A stretch of DNA of 64,000 bases from Paenibacillus sinensis (GTDB taxonomy: Bacteria; Bacillota; Bacilli; Paenibacillales; Paenibacillaceae): NCBI RefSeq assembly GCF_019904155.1, contig NZ_JAHCMB010000121.1, forward strand, positions 1 through 64,000. The letters are read 5' to 3'. The translations under genes were made by a program, and so were the position numbers. A model generated the notes under the pieces. That model was not told where the DNA came from, did not search any database, and saw only the letters and a program-made list of their open reading frames with translations. Numbering within the stretch: position 1 is the stretch's first letter; the number at the start of each line of letters is the position of its first letter. Of this stretch, positions 55,571-64,000 are shown piece after piece.

Positions 55571-56494
55571 ATGAAGGTTGGCGTTATTATGGGAGGAACA
55601 TCGTCGGAGCGGGGAGTCTCACTGAAGACAGGAGCGGAAATGCTGAGAGGGCTGGAGCAGGCCAAGTACGAGGCGGTTCCGGTAGTCGTGGACCGGAGAG
55701 AGAATCTTGCGGATCAGGTCCGCGGCCTGGATTTCGCGCTGCTCGCGCTGCACGGCGAATTCGGCGAGGACGGAACCGTTCAGGCCGTGCTCGAGACGCT
55801 CGGCATCCCGTACAGCGGCAGCGGTGTGCTGTCCAGCGCCATCTGCATGGATAAGGATATGACGAAGCGGCTGCTCCGTTCCTCCGGCATTCCGACCGCC
55901 GACTGGCTGTGTCTGGAGAACTCCGGCGAATATAGCGCCGAGGCCGCTTCGAAGCTCGGCTTCCCGCTGATTGTCAAGCCGTCTTCCGGCGGCTCCAGCA
56001 TCGGCATGTCCAAGGTGAAGGAGCTAGAAGAACTGTATCCCGCCGTCACCGAAGCGTTCCGCCAGGAGCAGCCCGTGATGCTGGAGGCGTTCGTCAAGGG
56101 CATGGAGCTGACCTGCTCCATTCTGGACGGCGAGGTTCTTCCGATCCTTCGTATTGTCCCGAACCATGCGGAGTGGTTTGACTATAACGCGAAGTACAGC
56201 GCGGGCGGAGCGCTGGAAGAGGTGGCCGATTTGCCTCCGGAGCTTGAGAGCCGGGTGAAGGAGACGGCGCTGGCCTGCTGGCGCGCCTTGAAATGCGGCG
56301 TCTACGCCAGAGTCGACGTCATTGTCTCGAACGGGGTTCCCTATGTGCTCGAGGTTAACACGCTGCCGGGCATGACCTCAGCCAGCCTGCTGCCCAAGAG
56401 CGCGAAGGCCGCCGGAATGACATTCAGCGGTCTGCTGGAGACCATCATCTCGCTCTCGCTGAAGGAAAGAGGGGTACCGCAGCATGTCAGTTGA
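55571..56494 (+). CDS. ddl: D-alanine-D-alanine ligase
   Basis: A 307-residue ATP-grasp enzyme making the D-Ala-D-Ala dipeptide of peptidoglycan. The start GVIMGGTSSERGVSLKTG, HGEFGEDGTVQ, VKPSSGGSSIGM and EVNTLPGM are intact. Omega-loop Tyr (AKYSAGG) favours D-Ala over D-Lac. It ends 11 bases into the following aminotransferase gene, so the two are coupled. Confidence 0.94.
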   Translation: MKVGVIMGGTSSERGVSLKTGAEMLRGLEQAKYEAVPVVVDRRENLADQVRGLDFALLALHGEFGEDGTVQAVLETLGIPYSGSGVLSSAICMDKDMTKRLLRSSGIPTADWLCLENSGEYSAEAASKLGFPLIVKPSSGGSSIGMSKVKELEELYPAVTEAFRQEQPVMLEAFVKGMELTCSILDGEVLPILRIVPNHAEWFDYNAKYSAGGALEEVADLPPELESRVKETALACWRALKCGVYARVDVIVSNGVPYVLEVNTLPGMTSASLLPKSAKAAGMTFSGLLETIISLSLKERGVPQHVS

Positions 56495-57695
56495 ACAGTT
56501 GCGGATCAATCCCCTCGTCCGGGAGCTGCCGCCCTCAGGCATCCGCGCGTTCTTCGACCAGGTTGCGGATCGTCCGGATGTCATTTCGCTTGGAGTCGGA
56601 GAGCCTGATTTCAAGGTTCCCGATCATGTACGCGACGCCGTCTTCGCCGCTCTGGGCCGGGGCGAAAGCGGCTATACCTCCAATCGCGGACTTCCGGAGC
56701 TGCGGCGCGAGCTGGCTGATTACCTGACCTCCGGCTTGGGACTCTCCTATAACCCGGAGGATGAAATCATTGTGACGGCGGGAAGCAGCGAGGGTCTGGA
56801 TCTTGCGCTGCGAACCGTAATTACGCCGGGGGACGAAGTGATTATCCCGGCTCCGGGCTATGTGGCCTACGCGCCCATGGTATCCCTGTGCGGCGGGAAG
56901 ACAGTTCCTGCTATGACGCGGGTGGAGGAAGGATTCAAGCTGACCGCGGATGCACTCCGCCGCGCTATCACGCCGCGAACCCGTGCGCTTGTCGTGAATT
57001 ATCCGAACAATCCGACGGGAGCCGTCATGACGCTGGAGGACTGGCAGCCTGTTGCGGAGCTTGTGAAGGCCCATGACCTGATTCTCATTTCGGACGAAGT
57101 ATACGCCGAGCTGACCTACGGAAGCCGGCATGCCAGCATCGCCGAGCTGCCGGGCATGAAAGAGCGGACGATTGTGGTCAGCGGCTTCTCCAAGGCCTTT
57201 GCCATGACCGGCTGGCGGGTAGGCTATGTCTGCTCAGGGGCAGACTTGTCGGCACCTATGCTGAGGATTCACCAGTATACGGCCATGTGCGCTCCGGCGC
57301 CGGGCCAGCTCGCCGCCCTGCATTCGCTGCGGGCTGGTCTGGGCGACAAGGACATAAGAAAAGCCGCCTTTCACAGGCGGCGGGATGAATTTATTCAGGG
57401 TTTGAACAGACTCGGACTGCCATGTCGCCTTCCGGAGGGTGCGTTCTACGCCTTCCCTTCGGTGGCCGGCACAGGACTGAACGCCGAGGTGTTCGCACAG
57501 CGGCTGCTGCGTGAAGCCGGCGTTGCAGTCGTTCCGGGAACCGCCTTCGGGCCCGGCGGCGAGGAGCATGTCCGCTGCTCCTATGCCGCTTCCTCCAGGA
57601 CGCTGAGAGAAGCGCTGGAGCGGATATCCCGGTTCATGGATAATCTGTCCCGTGAACCGGTGATGGCCGGGACTACGGCGGATATCAGATCTTGA
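56484..57695 (+). CDS. Class I/II aminotransferase (PatA-like)
   Basis: A 403-residue PLP aminotransferase. Visible motifs are [32 protein letters not shown] and [16 protein letters not shown] with Lys237 as the Schiff-base residue. It overlaps ddl by 11 bases and converges with the chemoreceptor gene, overlapping its 3' end by 11 bases. PatA-type aspartate or alanine aminotransferase is possible, supplying amino donors or alanine to Ddl (inference). Confidence 0.9.
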   Translation: MSVEQLRINPLVRELPPSGIRAFFDQVADRPDVISLGVGEPDFKVPDHVRDAVFAALGRGESGYTSNRGLPELRRELADYLTSGLGLSYNPEDEIIVTAGSSEGLDLALRTVITPGDEVIIPAPGYVAYAPMVSLCGGKTVPAMTRVEEGFKLTADALRRAITPRTRALVVNYPNNPTGAVMTLEDWQPVAELVKAHDLILISDEVYAELTYGSRHASIAELPGMKERTIVVSGFSKAFAMTGWRVGYVCSGADLSAPMLRIHQYTAMCAPAPGQLAALHSLRAGLGDKDIRKAAFHRRRDEFIQGLNRLGLPCRLPEGAFYAFPSVAGTGLNAEVFAQRLLREAGVAVVPGTAFGPGGEEHVRCSYAASSRTLREALERISRFMDNLSREPVMAGTTADIRS

Positions 57696-59370
57696 ACTGG
57701 CGAACGGCTTCCTGCATCTGCAGCATCTGCTGGTACAGACGCTCGACCGTGCCGGCATTCTCTGTCATCTGTTTCCGCAGAGTCTGGTAATTGTCGGACA
57801 GATGCTCCGCACCCTCCTGCGATTTGGAGGTGATTCGGGCTGTCTCCTCCACGGAGGCGGTAACCTCTTCCGTACCGGCGGTAATTTGCTGGGTCGCAGC
57901 CGAGACGGACTGGATGCTCTGGTTGATGCTCTGAATGAGGACGGACAGATGATTGAAGGCGTTGCCCGCTTCCTCGACCCGGCCGAGACCGGATGAGACC
58001 TCGGCATTCACCGCGTTCATGCTGCTGACGGAGCGCTGCATCTCCTCGCGCAGACCGATCAGGAACTGGCCGATCTGCTCCGTCGCTTCCTTCGATTGTT
58101 CGGCGAGCTTCCGGACCTCCCCGGCCACGACCGCGAAGCCCCGTCCATGCTCGCCTGCGCGAGCCGCTTCGATGGACGCATTGAGGGACAGCATCTGGAT
58201 CTGCTTCGTAATCTCCGCAATGCTCTGCACGACATCCCCGATCCGCTGCGAGCGTTCGTCCATCTGGCGAATCTGCTCCAGTGATTCCGCGGATGCACGT
58301 CCGACCTGGTGCATCTGGTCTACCGCCTGCTGGGCGGTCTGATTGCCGCTGACGGCCCGGTCCGAGGCTTCGACAATCTGTTCCGACACTTCCCCGGCCG
58401 CAGAGGCGATGTGAGTGATGCCCTGGCTGATTTCCTCCATAGCGCGCGCGTTATCCGCAGCGCTTACCGTCATCTGGCGGCTTCCCTGGCCAATTTCCTC
58501 AACGAACAGGCTGGACTGATCGGATTGCTCACGAATGCTGTCCACCCCGTCCTTCAATTCCTTGGTGCCTGCCATAACGGTGCCGGCCGTGTCCAGCACC
58601 TGGCCGATCAAGAGCTTCAGCCGCCCGGACATCATCCGGAAGCTGTCGGCCAGCCGGCCGATTTCATCCTTGCTCTGAAATGTCAGCTCCTCGGTGAAGT
58701 CTCCTTCGGCCAGCCGGTCGCTGTATGCAGCCAGCCGGGTGATCGGCTTCGTAATGCGGCGGCTCAGGAAGTACGACGCGCCCATGCCGAGAGCTACTGC
58801 CAGCAGTGTGATTCCTGCGCTGGTCCAGAAAATACTCTTCATCTTATCCTGCACAAACGTCATATCAGAGCTTACGCCGACGACGAGACTGCTGCCGGGA
58901 ATGCCGACATAAGCCGTCTTGTGTACGCCGTGGCTGTCGGAGTAGATGCCGCTGAGGGTGCTTTTTCCCTTGGCCGCATCAGCCAGCTCCGGAGTAAGCT
59001 CAAGCTCTTCCTTCCGCTTAAGTTCCGAGCCGTGATCCGCGCTCAGCACGGTCGCTTTGCCGTCATTAACCTCCGCCAGAAAGATCGTCTCCACATTGTG
59101 CTGCTGCCGCTTGTCCTTGAAATAGAACGCAACGGTCGAAGACGCTTCGTCATTGCTGCGGGCCTGTTGGGCATTTGTCGAGTTCAGCGACTTGTAAATA
59201 TCCTGGGAGGCCGAGGTGAGCAGCTTGTCGATTTGGGGAACGACATAGTTGTCGATGGTGTTCTTCGATATAAAGTAGAAACTGACACTTAGCAGCAGCG
59301 AAGTGAACAACAGGGCAGCGAGCAGCAACAGCATAAATTTTCGGCCAATGGTATGCATGATCCGAAACAT
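57685..59370 (-). CDS. Methyl-accepting chemotaxis protein
   Basis: A 561-residue transmembrane chemoreceptor. The first membrane helix ([20 protein letters not shown], about 13-33) is followed by a Cache-like extracellular domain (about 36-180), a second helix (about 185-208), HAMP (about 209-262) and the signalling domain with the conserved hairpin tip [19 protein letters not shown]. The ligand is unknown. Its 3' end overlaps the aminotransferase gene by 11 bases. Confidence 0.94.
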   Translation of the reverse strand: MFRIMHTIGRKFMLLLLAALLFTSLLLSVSFYFISKNTIDNYVVPQIDKLLTSASQDIYKSLNSTNAQQARSNDEASSTVAFYFKDKRQQHNVETIFLAEVNDGKATVLSADHGSELKRKEELELTPELADAAKGKSTLSGIYSDSHGVHKTAYVGIPGSSLVVGVSSDMTFVQDKMKSIFWTSAGITLLAVALGMGASYFLSRRITKPITRLAAYSDRLAEGDFTEELTFQSKDEIGRLADSFRMMSGRLKLLIGQVLDTAGTVMAGTKELKDGVDSIREQSDQSSLFVEEIGQGSRQMTVSAADNARAMEEISQGITHIASAAGEVSEQIVEASDRAVSGNQTAQQAVDQMHQVGRASAESLEQIRQMDERSQRIGDVVQSIAEITKQIQMLSLNASIEAARAGEHGRGFAVVAGEVRKLAEQSKEATEQIGQFLIGLREEMQRSVSSMNAVNAEVSSGLGRVEEAGNAFNHLSVLIQSINQSIQSVSAATQQITAGTEEVTASVEETARITSKSQEGAEHLSDNYQTLRKQMTENAGTVERLYQQMLQMQEAVRQFKI

Positions 59371-59750
59371 GGCGGTTCTCTCCTTTAATATGTATAATTT
59401 CCCATATCCGCCGGCGCGTTCGGCTTAACAGCGGGACCTTGCTTCCCGGGTTAGTTCACATGGCCTAACTTACAACCTGGTACAAAGACATGGATTACGG
59501 GTACTGCCTACTATTTTATTAAATTAACCTGCGGTTGAATAGGTAGATTATGGGCGATGTCAGGTATATTTTTTCAGTAATTCACGGTTTATTACGATTT
59601 TTTTCGCAAATCTATCTTTTTTTCAGAAACTAATCATATTTCAGGGAAAATAAGTTAAAATTCATCTTAATATATAGAGTAACGTCTGGTCTCGTTAGAG
59701 AGGATATGTTAGAGTGGAACATGCAAAAATAGAAGGTAAGGGAGACAAGC
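59371..59750. other. AT-rich divergent promoter region
   Basis: This 380-bp gap lies between the chemoreceptor and transporter genes. A GCGGATAT sequence on the minus strand near 59403-59410 resembles a sigma-D -10 element, but the matching -35 is misplaced. The stretch 59515-59660 is very A/T-rich. I found no preQ1 riboswitch consensus ahead of the transporter and no small gene. Confidence 0.4.
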
Positions 59751-60476
59751 ATGTTTAACTTGATTTGGGGCATTTTATTCGTTCTGGTTAACTTTGCATT
59801 TTTTCTGCTCTGCTACCGGTTGTTCGGTAAAAAAGGAATGTACGCCTGGATCGGGGTAGCCACCGTAATCGCCAACATTCAAGTCGCCAAGACGATTGCG
59901 ATGCCGTTCGATATCGTCATGACGCTCGGCAACACGATGTACGTGACGCTGTATATGACAAGTGATCTATTGAATGAGAAATACGGACGGGCCGAGGCGC
60001 AAAAGGCGGTCTGGTTCGGTTTCTTTACCTTGATAATGACGACGGTAATCATGCAGATGGTTCTCGTATTCAAGCCTCAGGCCGGTGATATGGCCCAATC
60101 GTCGATGGAGACCCTGTTCGGTCTGCTTCCGCGGCTTGCGCTTGGCAGCCTTAGCGCCTATTTCGTCAGCCAGCTGCTCGATGTACGGCTGTATACGTGG
60201 ATACGTAAGTTCTTTGAAACGCCAAGCCAGCTATGGATCCGTTCGAACGGCAGCACCATGTTCAGCTCGTTCGTCGATACGCTGATCTTCTGCACGATCG
60301 CTTTTGCAGGACTGTACAACTGGGAAGTATGGTTTGAAATTTTGTTCACGACCTATCTGGTCAAATTTCTGCTGACGGCCGCCGGAACGCCCGTCCTCTA
60401 CATCGCCCGGAGCTTCCGTTTCCCGGAGGAAGAGTCCGAGAGTGGGAACGGCCGGAACCGGGAGCGATCTCTATAG
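59751..60476 (+). CDS. Queuosine precursor transporter (YhhQ/VUT family)
   Basis: A 241-residue polytopic membrane protein of the VUT/QPTR family for uptake of preQ0/preQ1. About six hydrophobic segments and the family-type motifs VATVIANIQVAKT, SDLLNEKYGR and RSNGSTMFSSFVDTLIF are present. Its C-terminal 15 residues are polar and Glu/Arg-rich. GGGAGAC precedes the ATG. Queuosine biosynthetic genes are not in the window. Confidence 0.88.
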   Translation: MFNLIWGILFVLVNFAFFLLCYRLFGKKGMYAWIGVATVIANIQVAKTIAMPFDIVMTLGNTMYVTLYMTSDLLNEKYGRAEAQKAVWFGFFTLIMTTVIMQMVLVFKPQAGDMAQSSMETLFGLLPRLALGSLSAYFVSQLLDVRLYTWIRKFFETPSQLWIRSNGSTMFSSFVDTLIFCTIAFAGLYNWEVWFEILFTTYLVKFLLTAAGTPVLYIARSFRFPEEESESGNGRNRERSL

Positions 60477-60539
60477 AGCCGCCGGCAGGGTGCCGGAATC
60501 GTTGTATCCATTAAGCCAAAAGAAACGGGAGGGAGCGGG

Positions 60540-61583
60540 ATGGGGCATTCGCACCATCATGGACACGAACATGCACGCGGTCATCTGCAAGATCATTCGC
60601 AGAAGGATCATGACGATTCAACGCATGACGATCCAACGTATCACAGGCAGCCCGGTCTTGAGCATATGGATCACCATCATACGGGTCATGGTCACAGCCA
60701 TCATCACGGGCCAGCCGACTATAATCGGGCATTCCTGATCGGCATCGCGCTCAACACGGTCTTCGTGCTGCTTGAGGCGGCTTACGGGATAATCGGCCAT
60801 TCGCTTGCGCTGCTCGCGGACGCGGGACATAATTTGAGCGATGTGCTCGCTCTTGTCCTCGCATGGGCCGCAAGCCTGCTGGCGCGGAGAATTCCGACGG
60901 AGCGCCGCACTTACGGTTACCGCAGATTCTCGGTTCTGGCGGCGCTCCTGAACGCGCTGTTCCTGCTTGTCGCTATAGGCGTGATCGTCTGGGAAGCCGT
61001 GGGGCGCTTCCGTGATCCGGCGCCCGTAACGGGGCAGACAGTGATTTGGGTAGCCGCCGTCGGCATTGCCGTTAACGCGGCAACCGCTATTCTGTTCATG
61101 TCCGGACGCAAAGGGGATCTCAATATCCGCGGCGCCTTTCTGCATATGGCTGCGGACGCGTTTGTATCCGTAGGCGTCGTAATTGCGGGGATTCTCATTT
61201 CCTATACCGGCTGGCTGTGGATCGATCCTTTGAGCAGCCTTATCGTTGCAGTCGTCATTTTTATCGGCACATGGAGACTCCTTGTGGAGTCGGTCGATTT
61301 GGCGCTGGACACTGTTCCGGGAAGCATCGACGCCGCAGCGGTCAAGGCCTACCTGGGCTCGCTCCCCGGCGTGCTGGGGGTGCATGACCTGCATATTTGG
61401 GGAATGAGCACGACGGAAGCTGCCTTGACAGCCCACCTCGTGGTGAATGACAGAGCCGGGCAGGACGGTATGCTCCGGAAGATCGCGAAGGAGCTGCATG
61501 AACGGTTCAACATCGGGCATGCGACGATTCAGATGGAGACGGAAGCCTATATCTGCGGTCTTTCTCCCGATGACATTGTGTAA
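60540..61583 (+). CDS. Cation diffusion facilitator with His-rich N-terminus
   Basis: A 347-residue CDF (CzcD-like) zinc/cobalt exporter. The first ~56 residues contain 20 His, probably a metal-sensing or buffering loop. Membrane helices about 62-240 carry the metal sites HNLSD and HMAAD, and a cytoplasmic ferredoxin-like domain follows with VHDLHIWGMS. The ATG is preceded by GGGAGCGGG. A strong terminator ends the gene. Confidence 0.94.
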   Translation: MGHSHHHGHEHARGHLQDHSQKDHDDSTHDDPTYHRQPGLEHMDHHHTGHGHSHHHGPADYNRAFLIGIALNTVFVLLEAAYGIIGHSLALLADAGHNLSDVLALVLAWAASLLARRIPTERRTYGYRRFSVLAALLNALFLLVAIGVIVWEAVGRFRDPAPVTGQTVIWVAAVGIAVNAATAILFMSGRKGDLNIRGAFLHMAADAFVSVGVVIAGILISYTGWLWIDPLSSLIVAVVIFIGTWRLLVESVDLALDTVPGSIDAAAVKAYLGSLPGVLGVHDLHIWGMSTTEAALTAHLVVNDRAGQDGMLRKIAKELHERFNIGHATIQMETEAYICGLSPDDIV

Positions 61584-61616
61584 TTCAATCCATGTTCATT
61601 AAAATCAATCAAACGT

Positions 61617-61654
61617 AAAGAAGGCATCTCCCGGGCAGGGGAGATGCCTTCTTT
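61617..61654 (+). terminator. Terminator of the CDF gene
   Basis: A 16-bp perfect stem (61617-61632 with 61639-61654) with a short loop, AAAG at one side and CTTT at the other. Confidence 0.85.
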
Positions 61655-61659
61655 CGTGC

Positions 61660-61729
61660 CGGATAATACTGATGAACCTACCCAGATTATACTCTGATGA
61701 CCTACCCGGATAATACTGATGAGCGATCC
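61660..61729. repeat. Three 23-24-bp tandem repeats
   Basis: Three tandem copies (61660-61682, 61683-61706, 61707-61729) share a GGATAATACTGATGA core, with one copy changed to AGATTATACTCTGATGA. They lie between the CDF terminator and the peptidase stop. The third copy differs at its end. Confidence 0.7.
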
Positions 61730-61754
61730 TTAATCCGGCTCTGCCGGTTCGGTT

Positions 61755-62846
61755 CTATCCCAGAACCGTCCAGGCTTTGGGGAAGCTCGTCAGCGTGCGG
61801 GCGCCGGTCCCGGTTACGAGGATATCGTCCTCGATCCGGACGCCTCCAAGCCCCGGAACATAGATGCCGGGCTCTACCGTAAAGACGTTGCCGGCTTCCA
61901 TAATATCTTCGTTCAGCCCGTGCAGCGACGGATACTCATGCGTATCCATGCCCAGCCCGTGGCCCACGCGGTGAACGAAATATTCGCCGTAGCCGGCTTC
62001 TTCGATGACAGCCCGGGCGGCCTGATCGACCGAGCCGTAAGAGGCTCCGGCCTTGGCGGCGGCGATGCCGGCTTCGTTCGCGGCCAGCACGGTTTCATAA
62101 ATGGTCTTCAGCTCGGCGCCAGGCTCTGCTCCGAACGCAAATGTCCGGGTGATGTCCGACGCATAGCTGTTCGCGAATACGCCAAGATCGAACATGACGA
62201 GATCGCCGGGTACGATCTTCCGGCTGCCGGGAACGCCGTGCGGCAGGGCGGTATTCGGGCCGGACAGCACCATGGTATCGAAGGACGGCCCCGAAGCGCC
62301 GAGCTTCTTCATCAGGTAATCCAGCTCCGCCACAAGTTCAATCTCGCTGACGCCTTCTTTCACGCGAGTTAGTCCCTGGCGAAGCACTTCTTCGACCAGC
62401 TCGGCCGCGTGGACCATCCGGTCGATCTCGGCGGGAGACTTGATCGCACGCATCCGGCGCAGGATGGGTCCAATGTCGGCAACGCTTGCTGCCGGCACTT
62501 CTTCTGCCAGCAGCTCGAAGCGCGCGAGCGACATCTGCTCCTTCTCGATGCCGAGCTTGCCGGGCTTGCCCTTAAGCTGCTGGTTCAGCAGCTTGTAGGG
62601 ATTGTCGGTATCGGTGTGGGTGACGATGGTCTGAACCGACGAGGCTGCGCGCGCGGATTCGGCGTCGAGCGCCGGGACGATCAGTACCGGCTCCTCGCCC
62701 CGCTCCAGGAGAAGTCCCAGAAACCGTTCATGCGGATTGCTGGCGAATCCGGTCAGATAGTAGACATGCTTCGGATCGGTCACAAGCAGGGCGTCCATTC
62801 CCTCTGCGGCAATTTCCCGTTCCAGATGTTTCAGCAATTCACTCAT
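61755..62846 (-). CDS. Xaa-Pro dipeptidase/aminopeptidase (M24B)
   Basis: A 363-residue metallopeptidase with the creatinase-like N-terminal domain (1-130) and pita-bread catalytic domain. Metal ligands are seen in MFDLGVF, SDITRTF, HGLGMDTHEYP, FTVEPGIY and VRIEDDIL. Cytosolic processing of Pro-containing dipeptides is likely. The gene stands alone and uses a GGGAGAG site. Confidence 0.92.
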   Translation of the reverse strand: MSELLKHLEREIAAEGMDALLVTDPKHVYYLTGFASNPHERFLGLLLERGEEPVLIVPALDAESARAASSVQTIVTHTDTDNPYKLLNQQLKGKPGKLGIEKEQMSLARFELLAEEVPAASVADIGPILRRMRAIKSPAEIDRMVHAAELVEEVLRQGLTRVKEGVSEIELVAELDYLMKKLGASGPSFDTMVLSGPNTALPHGVPGSRKIVPGDLVMFDLGVFANSYASDITRTFAFGAEPGAELKTIYETVLAANEAGIAAAKAGASYGSVDQAARAVIEEAGYGEYFVHRVGHGLGMDTHEYPSLHGLNEDIMEAGNVFTVEPGIYVPGLGGVRIEDDILVTGTGARTLTSFPKAWTVLG

Positions 62847-62987
62847 TGATGTTGCTCTCCCTTCGAATTCTCGATAGCCCTGATGGCAATGAGACTATTA
62901 TAGTCCATTGTGCGGAGAGACGCACGGCCGGCGAGCCGCTGTAGATGCATGAGCGACGGGAGTCGGCGGAAACGCTGACTATCTTAT

Positions 62988-63039
62988 AAAAAAACAGCGT
63001 AAGCTTTGGCCGGTTCCTTCGGCCGCCGATTACGCTGTA
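62988..63039 (-). terminator. Terminator of the metallo-beta-lactamase-fold gene
   Basis: On the minus strand a 9-bp stem (62995-63003 with 63031-63039), with an inner GGCC/GGCC pairing, ends in TTTTTTT. Confidence 0.8.
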
Positions 63040-63064
63040 TTTATTCCATCTTGATCAATCGCCG

Positions 63065-63787
63065 TTATGGCGCCAGCTCGTCGATCAGCGGCTGGGGACT
63101 GCCCTCGTAGAGGCCGCCGTGGTAGCAGAGCACGCGGGAGACCGGCAGGCCCTTCAGCTTGCGGAGGCTGAGGAGAGCAAGCGGCATATCCGGGGTCGCC
63201 GCTTCGGCGGGGCCGACCAGCTTGCCGTCCACGACGCGCAGCTCGTCGGCCGCGAGCAGGAGCTGCTCTTTGGCCGAATACAGGCAAATATGGCCGGGAG
63301 TATGGCCCGGCGTATGAATGACCTCAAGGCCGCCGCCCCATGGAAGCTTATCTCCGTCCTCCAGAACAGTGAAGCCCCCGATGCCGGGCAGGCTCTCCAG
63401 GAAATGCAGAGCCATGTCCTTGGCCGGGCCGGGCATTGTTTCAATCCGCTCCCGCGTGAACTTGATGAACGGCAGATCGCCGGTCAGATAAGGGATATCT
63501 CCAGGGTGCGCCAGCAGTTCGAGCTCTGGAATCAGGTTCGTCAGCTCCAGCAGGTTGCCCATATGGTCGATGTCCTGGTGAGTGATGATCACCCTTTTGA
63601 TGTCGGACAGCTGCAGCCCCTCTTCTTCAACTGCATCCTTCAGGGAGCCGAACTGGCCTAACATGCCAGTATCGACAAGCGTCAGCCCGTCTTCATCAGC
63701 CAGCAGCGAAGGGAAGATTCGGGTCGGCCCCATAATGGGGGACAGCATGGGAACGTTAAGCGCATAAATGGATGGGGTAAGCTTCAT
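63065..63787 (-). CDS. Metallo-beta-lactamase-fold hydrolase
   Basis: A 240-residue glyoxalase II-like hydrolase. The metal motif reads THQDIDHMGN instead of the canonical THxHxDH: the middle His is Asp. The later HTPGHTPGHICL and a late DELR segment are present. Such HQDIDH variants are common in Firmicutes of unknown substrate, so this is not a defect. It diverges from the SDR gene at the right edge. Confidence 0.88.
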   Translation of the reverse strand: MKLTPSIYALNVPMLSPIMGPTRIFPSLLADEDGLTLVDTGMLGQFGSLKDAVEEEGLQLSDIKRVIITHQDIDHMGNLLELTNLIPELELLAHPGDIPYLTGDLPFIKFTRERIETMPGPAKDMALHFLESLPGIGGFTVLEDGDKLPWGGGLEVIHTPGHTPGHICLYSAKEQLLLAADELRVVDGKLVGPAEAATPDMPLALLSLRKLKGLPVSRVLCYHGGLYEGSPQPLIDELAP

Positions 63788-63890
63788 CCGGTTCGGGAGA
63801 ATGCTCCCGATTCACTTCCTTTCAATAAAAATGTGCCGATTCCCCCATACAGTCCATTTGGTGTACGATGGGAAGAAAAGGAGGAGCGAC

Positions 63891-64000
63891 ATGCGCGAAC
63901 AAATCGCTATCGTCACCGGAGCCAACGCCGGCATGGGACTTGCCACAACCGTCGAGCTGGCCCGAAGAGGAATCCGGGTCGTGATGGTCTGCCGGAACCG
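63891..64000 (+). CDS. Short-chain dehydrogenase, 5' end only
   Basis: The first 36 codons of an SDR gene run off the right edge. MREQIAIVTGANAGMGLATTVEL contains the TGANAGMG cofactor motif (G-x3-G-x-G), and RRGIRVVMVCRN ends strand 2. The Arg there favours NADP. An AAGGAGGAG site lies 6 bases before the ATG. Substrate cannot be inferred from this fragment. Confidence 0.85.
   Translation, partial: MREQIAIVTGANAGMGLATTVELARRGIRVVMVCRN

Noticed and set aside
59640..59750. preQ1 riboswitch before the queuosine-precursor transporter
   Set aside because: The expected consensus of preQ1 aptamers was not found; only A/T-rich sequence is present.
63065..63787. Inactive metallo-beta-lactamase-fold enzyme because of HQDIDH
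   Set aside because: This variant of the metal motif is common in active-looking Firmicutes homologues, so it is not evidence of decay.

Overview
The window looks like a chromosomal piece of a low-GC Gram-positive spore-former of the Paenibacillaceae, most likely Paenibacillus. This is inferred from moderately GC-rich coding sequence, strong AGGAGG ribosome sites with frequent TTG/GTG starts, ATGA-overlapping operons, and a gene set typical of that group (DUF6382-FHA protein, DUF5702-type Tad protein, yvyE, luxS, MocR regulator). No rRNA, tRNA, CRISPR array or intact insertion sequence was found.

Left part (1-25783): a Tad/Flp-type pilus region with two gene sets. Set 1 (213-8892) encodes the 3' remnant of a CpaF ATPase, TadB, TadC, an Flp1-like pilin, two TadE-like pseudopilins, a large DUF5702-like protein, a CpaA/TadV prepilin peptidase and an FHA protein. 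Its CpaF gene is cut off: AT-rich unrelated sequence, with the end of another gene and a terminator, replaces the 5' part. Housekeeping genes follow (epimerase, nfo, purU). Set 2 (12160-25783) is a divergent, self-contained assembly line: SAF/CpaB-like protein, CpaE-like protein without P-loop lysines, an intact but divergent CpaF-like ATPase, second TadB and TadC proteins, two tiny paralogous membrane proteins, two TadE-like anchors, a candidate structured leader, a small secreted protein and two large secreted PKD-rich proteins of lower GC. I regard set 2 as the best candidate for a poorly described surface or secretion system.

Middle part: central metabolism and transport. It holds transketolase, PpnP, a beta-hydroxyacid dehydrogenase, Pgi, YvyE, a TetR regulator and YjbQ, followed by a sulfate ABC operon (cysT-cysW-cysA-sulfate-binding protein). 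Next come a PhnP-like hydrolase, an HSL-type esterase behind a MerR-type promoter, an acetyltransferase and an SDR. A methionine-cycle block follows: luxS diverging from metQ-aminotransferase-metN-metI, then a HcxA-like dehydrogenase and mtnN. This suggests methionine uptake joined to keto/hydroxy-acid interconversion and recycling of SAM by-products.

Right part (48930-64000): a HAD phosphatase, a YdjM-like membrane protein, a type-B carboxylesterase, lipoate ligase, a MocR-ddl-aminotransferase cluster, a chemoreceptor, a queuosine-precursor transporter, a His-rich cation diffusion facilitator, a proline dipeptidase, a metallo-beta-lactamase-fold hydrolase and the start of an SDR gene. Several gaps carry short degenerate tandem repeats, each of a different family.
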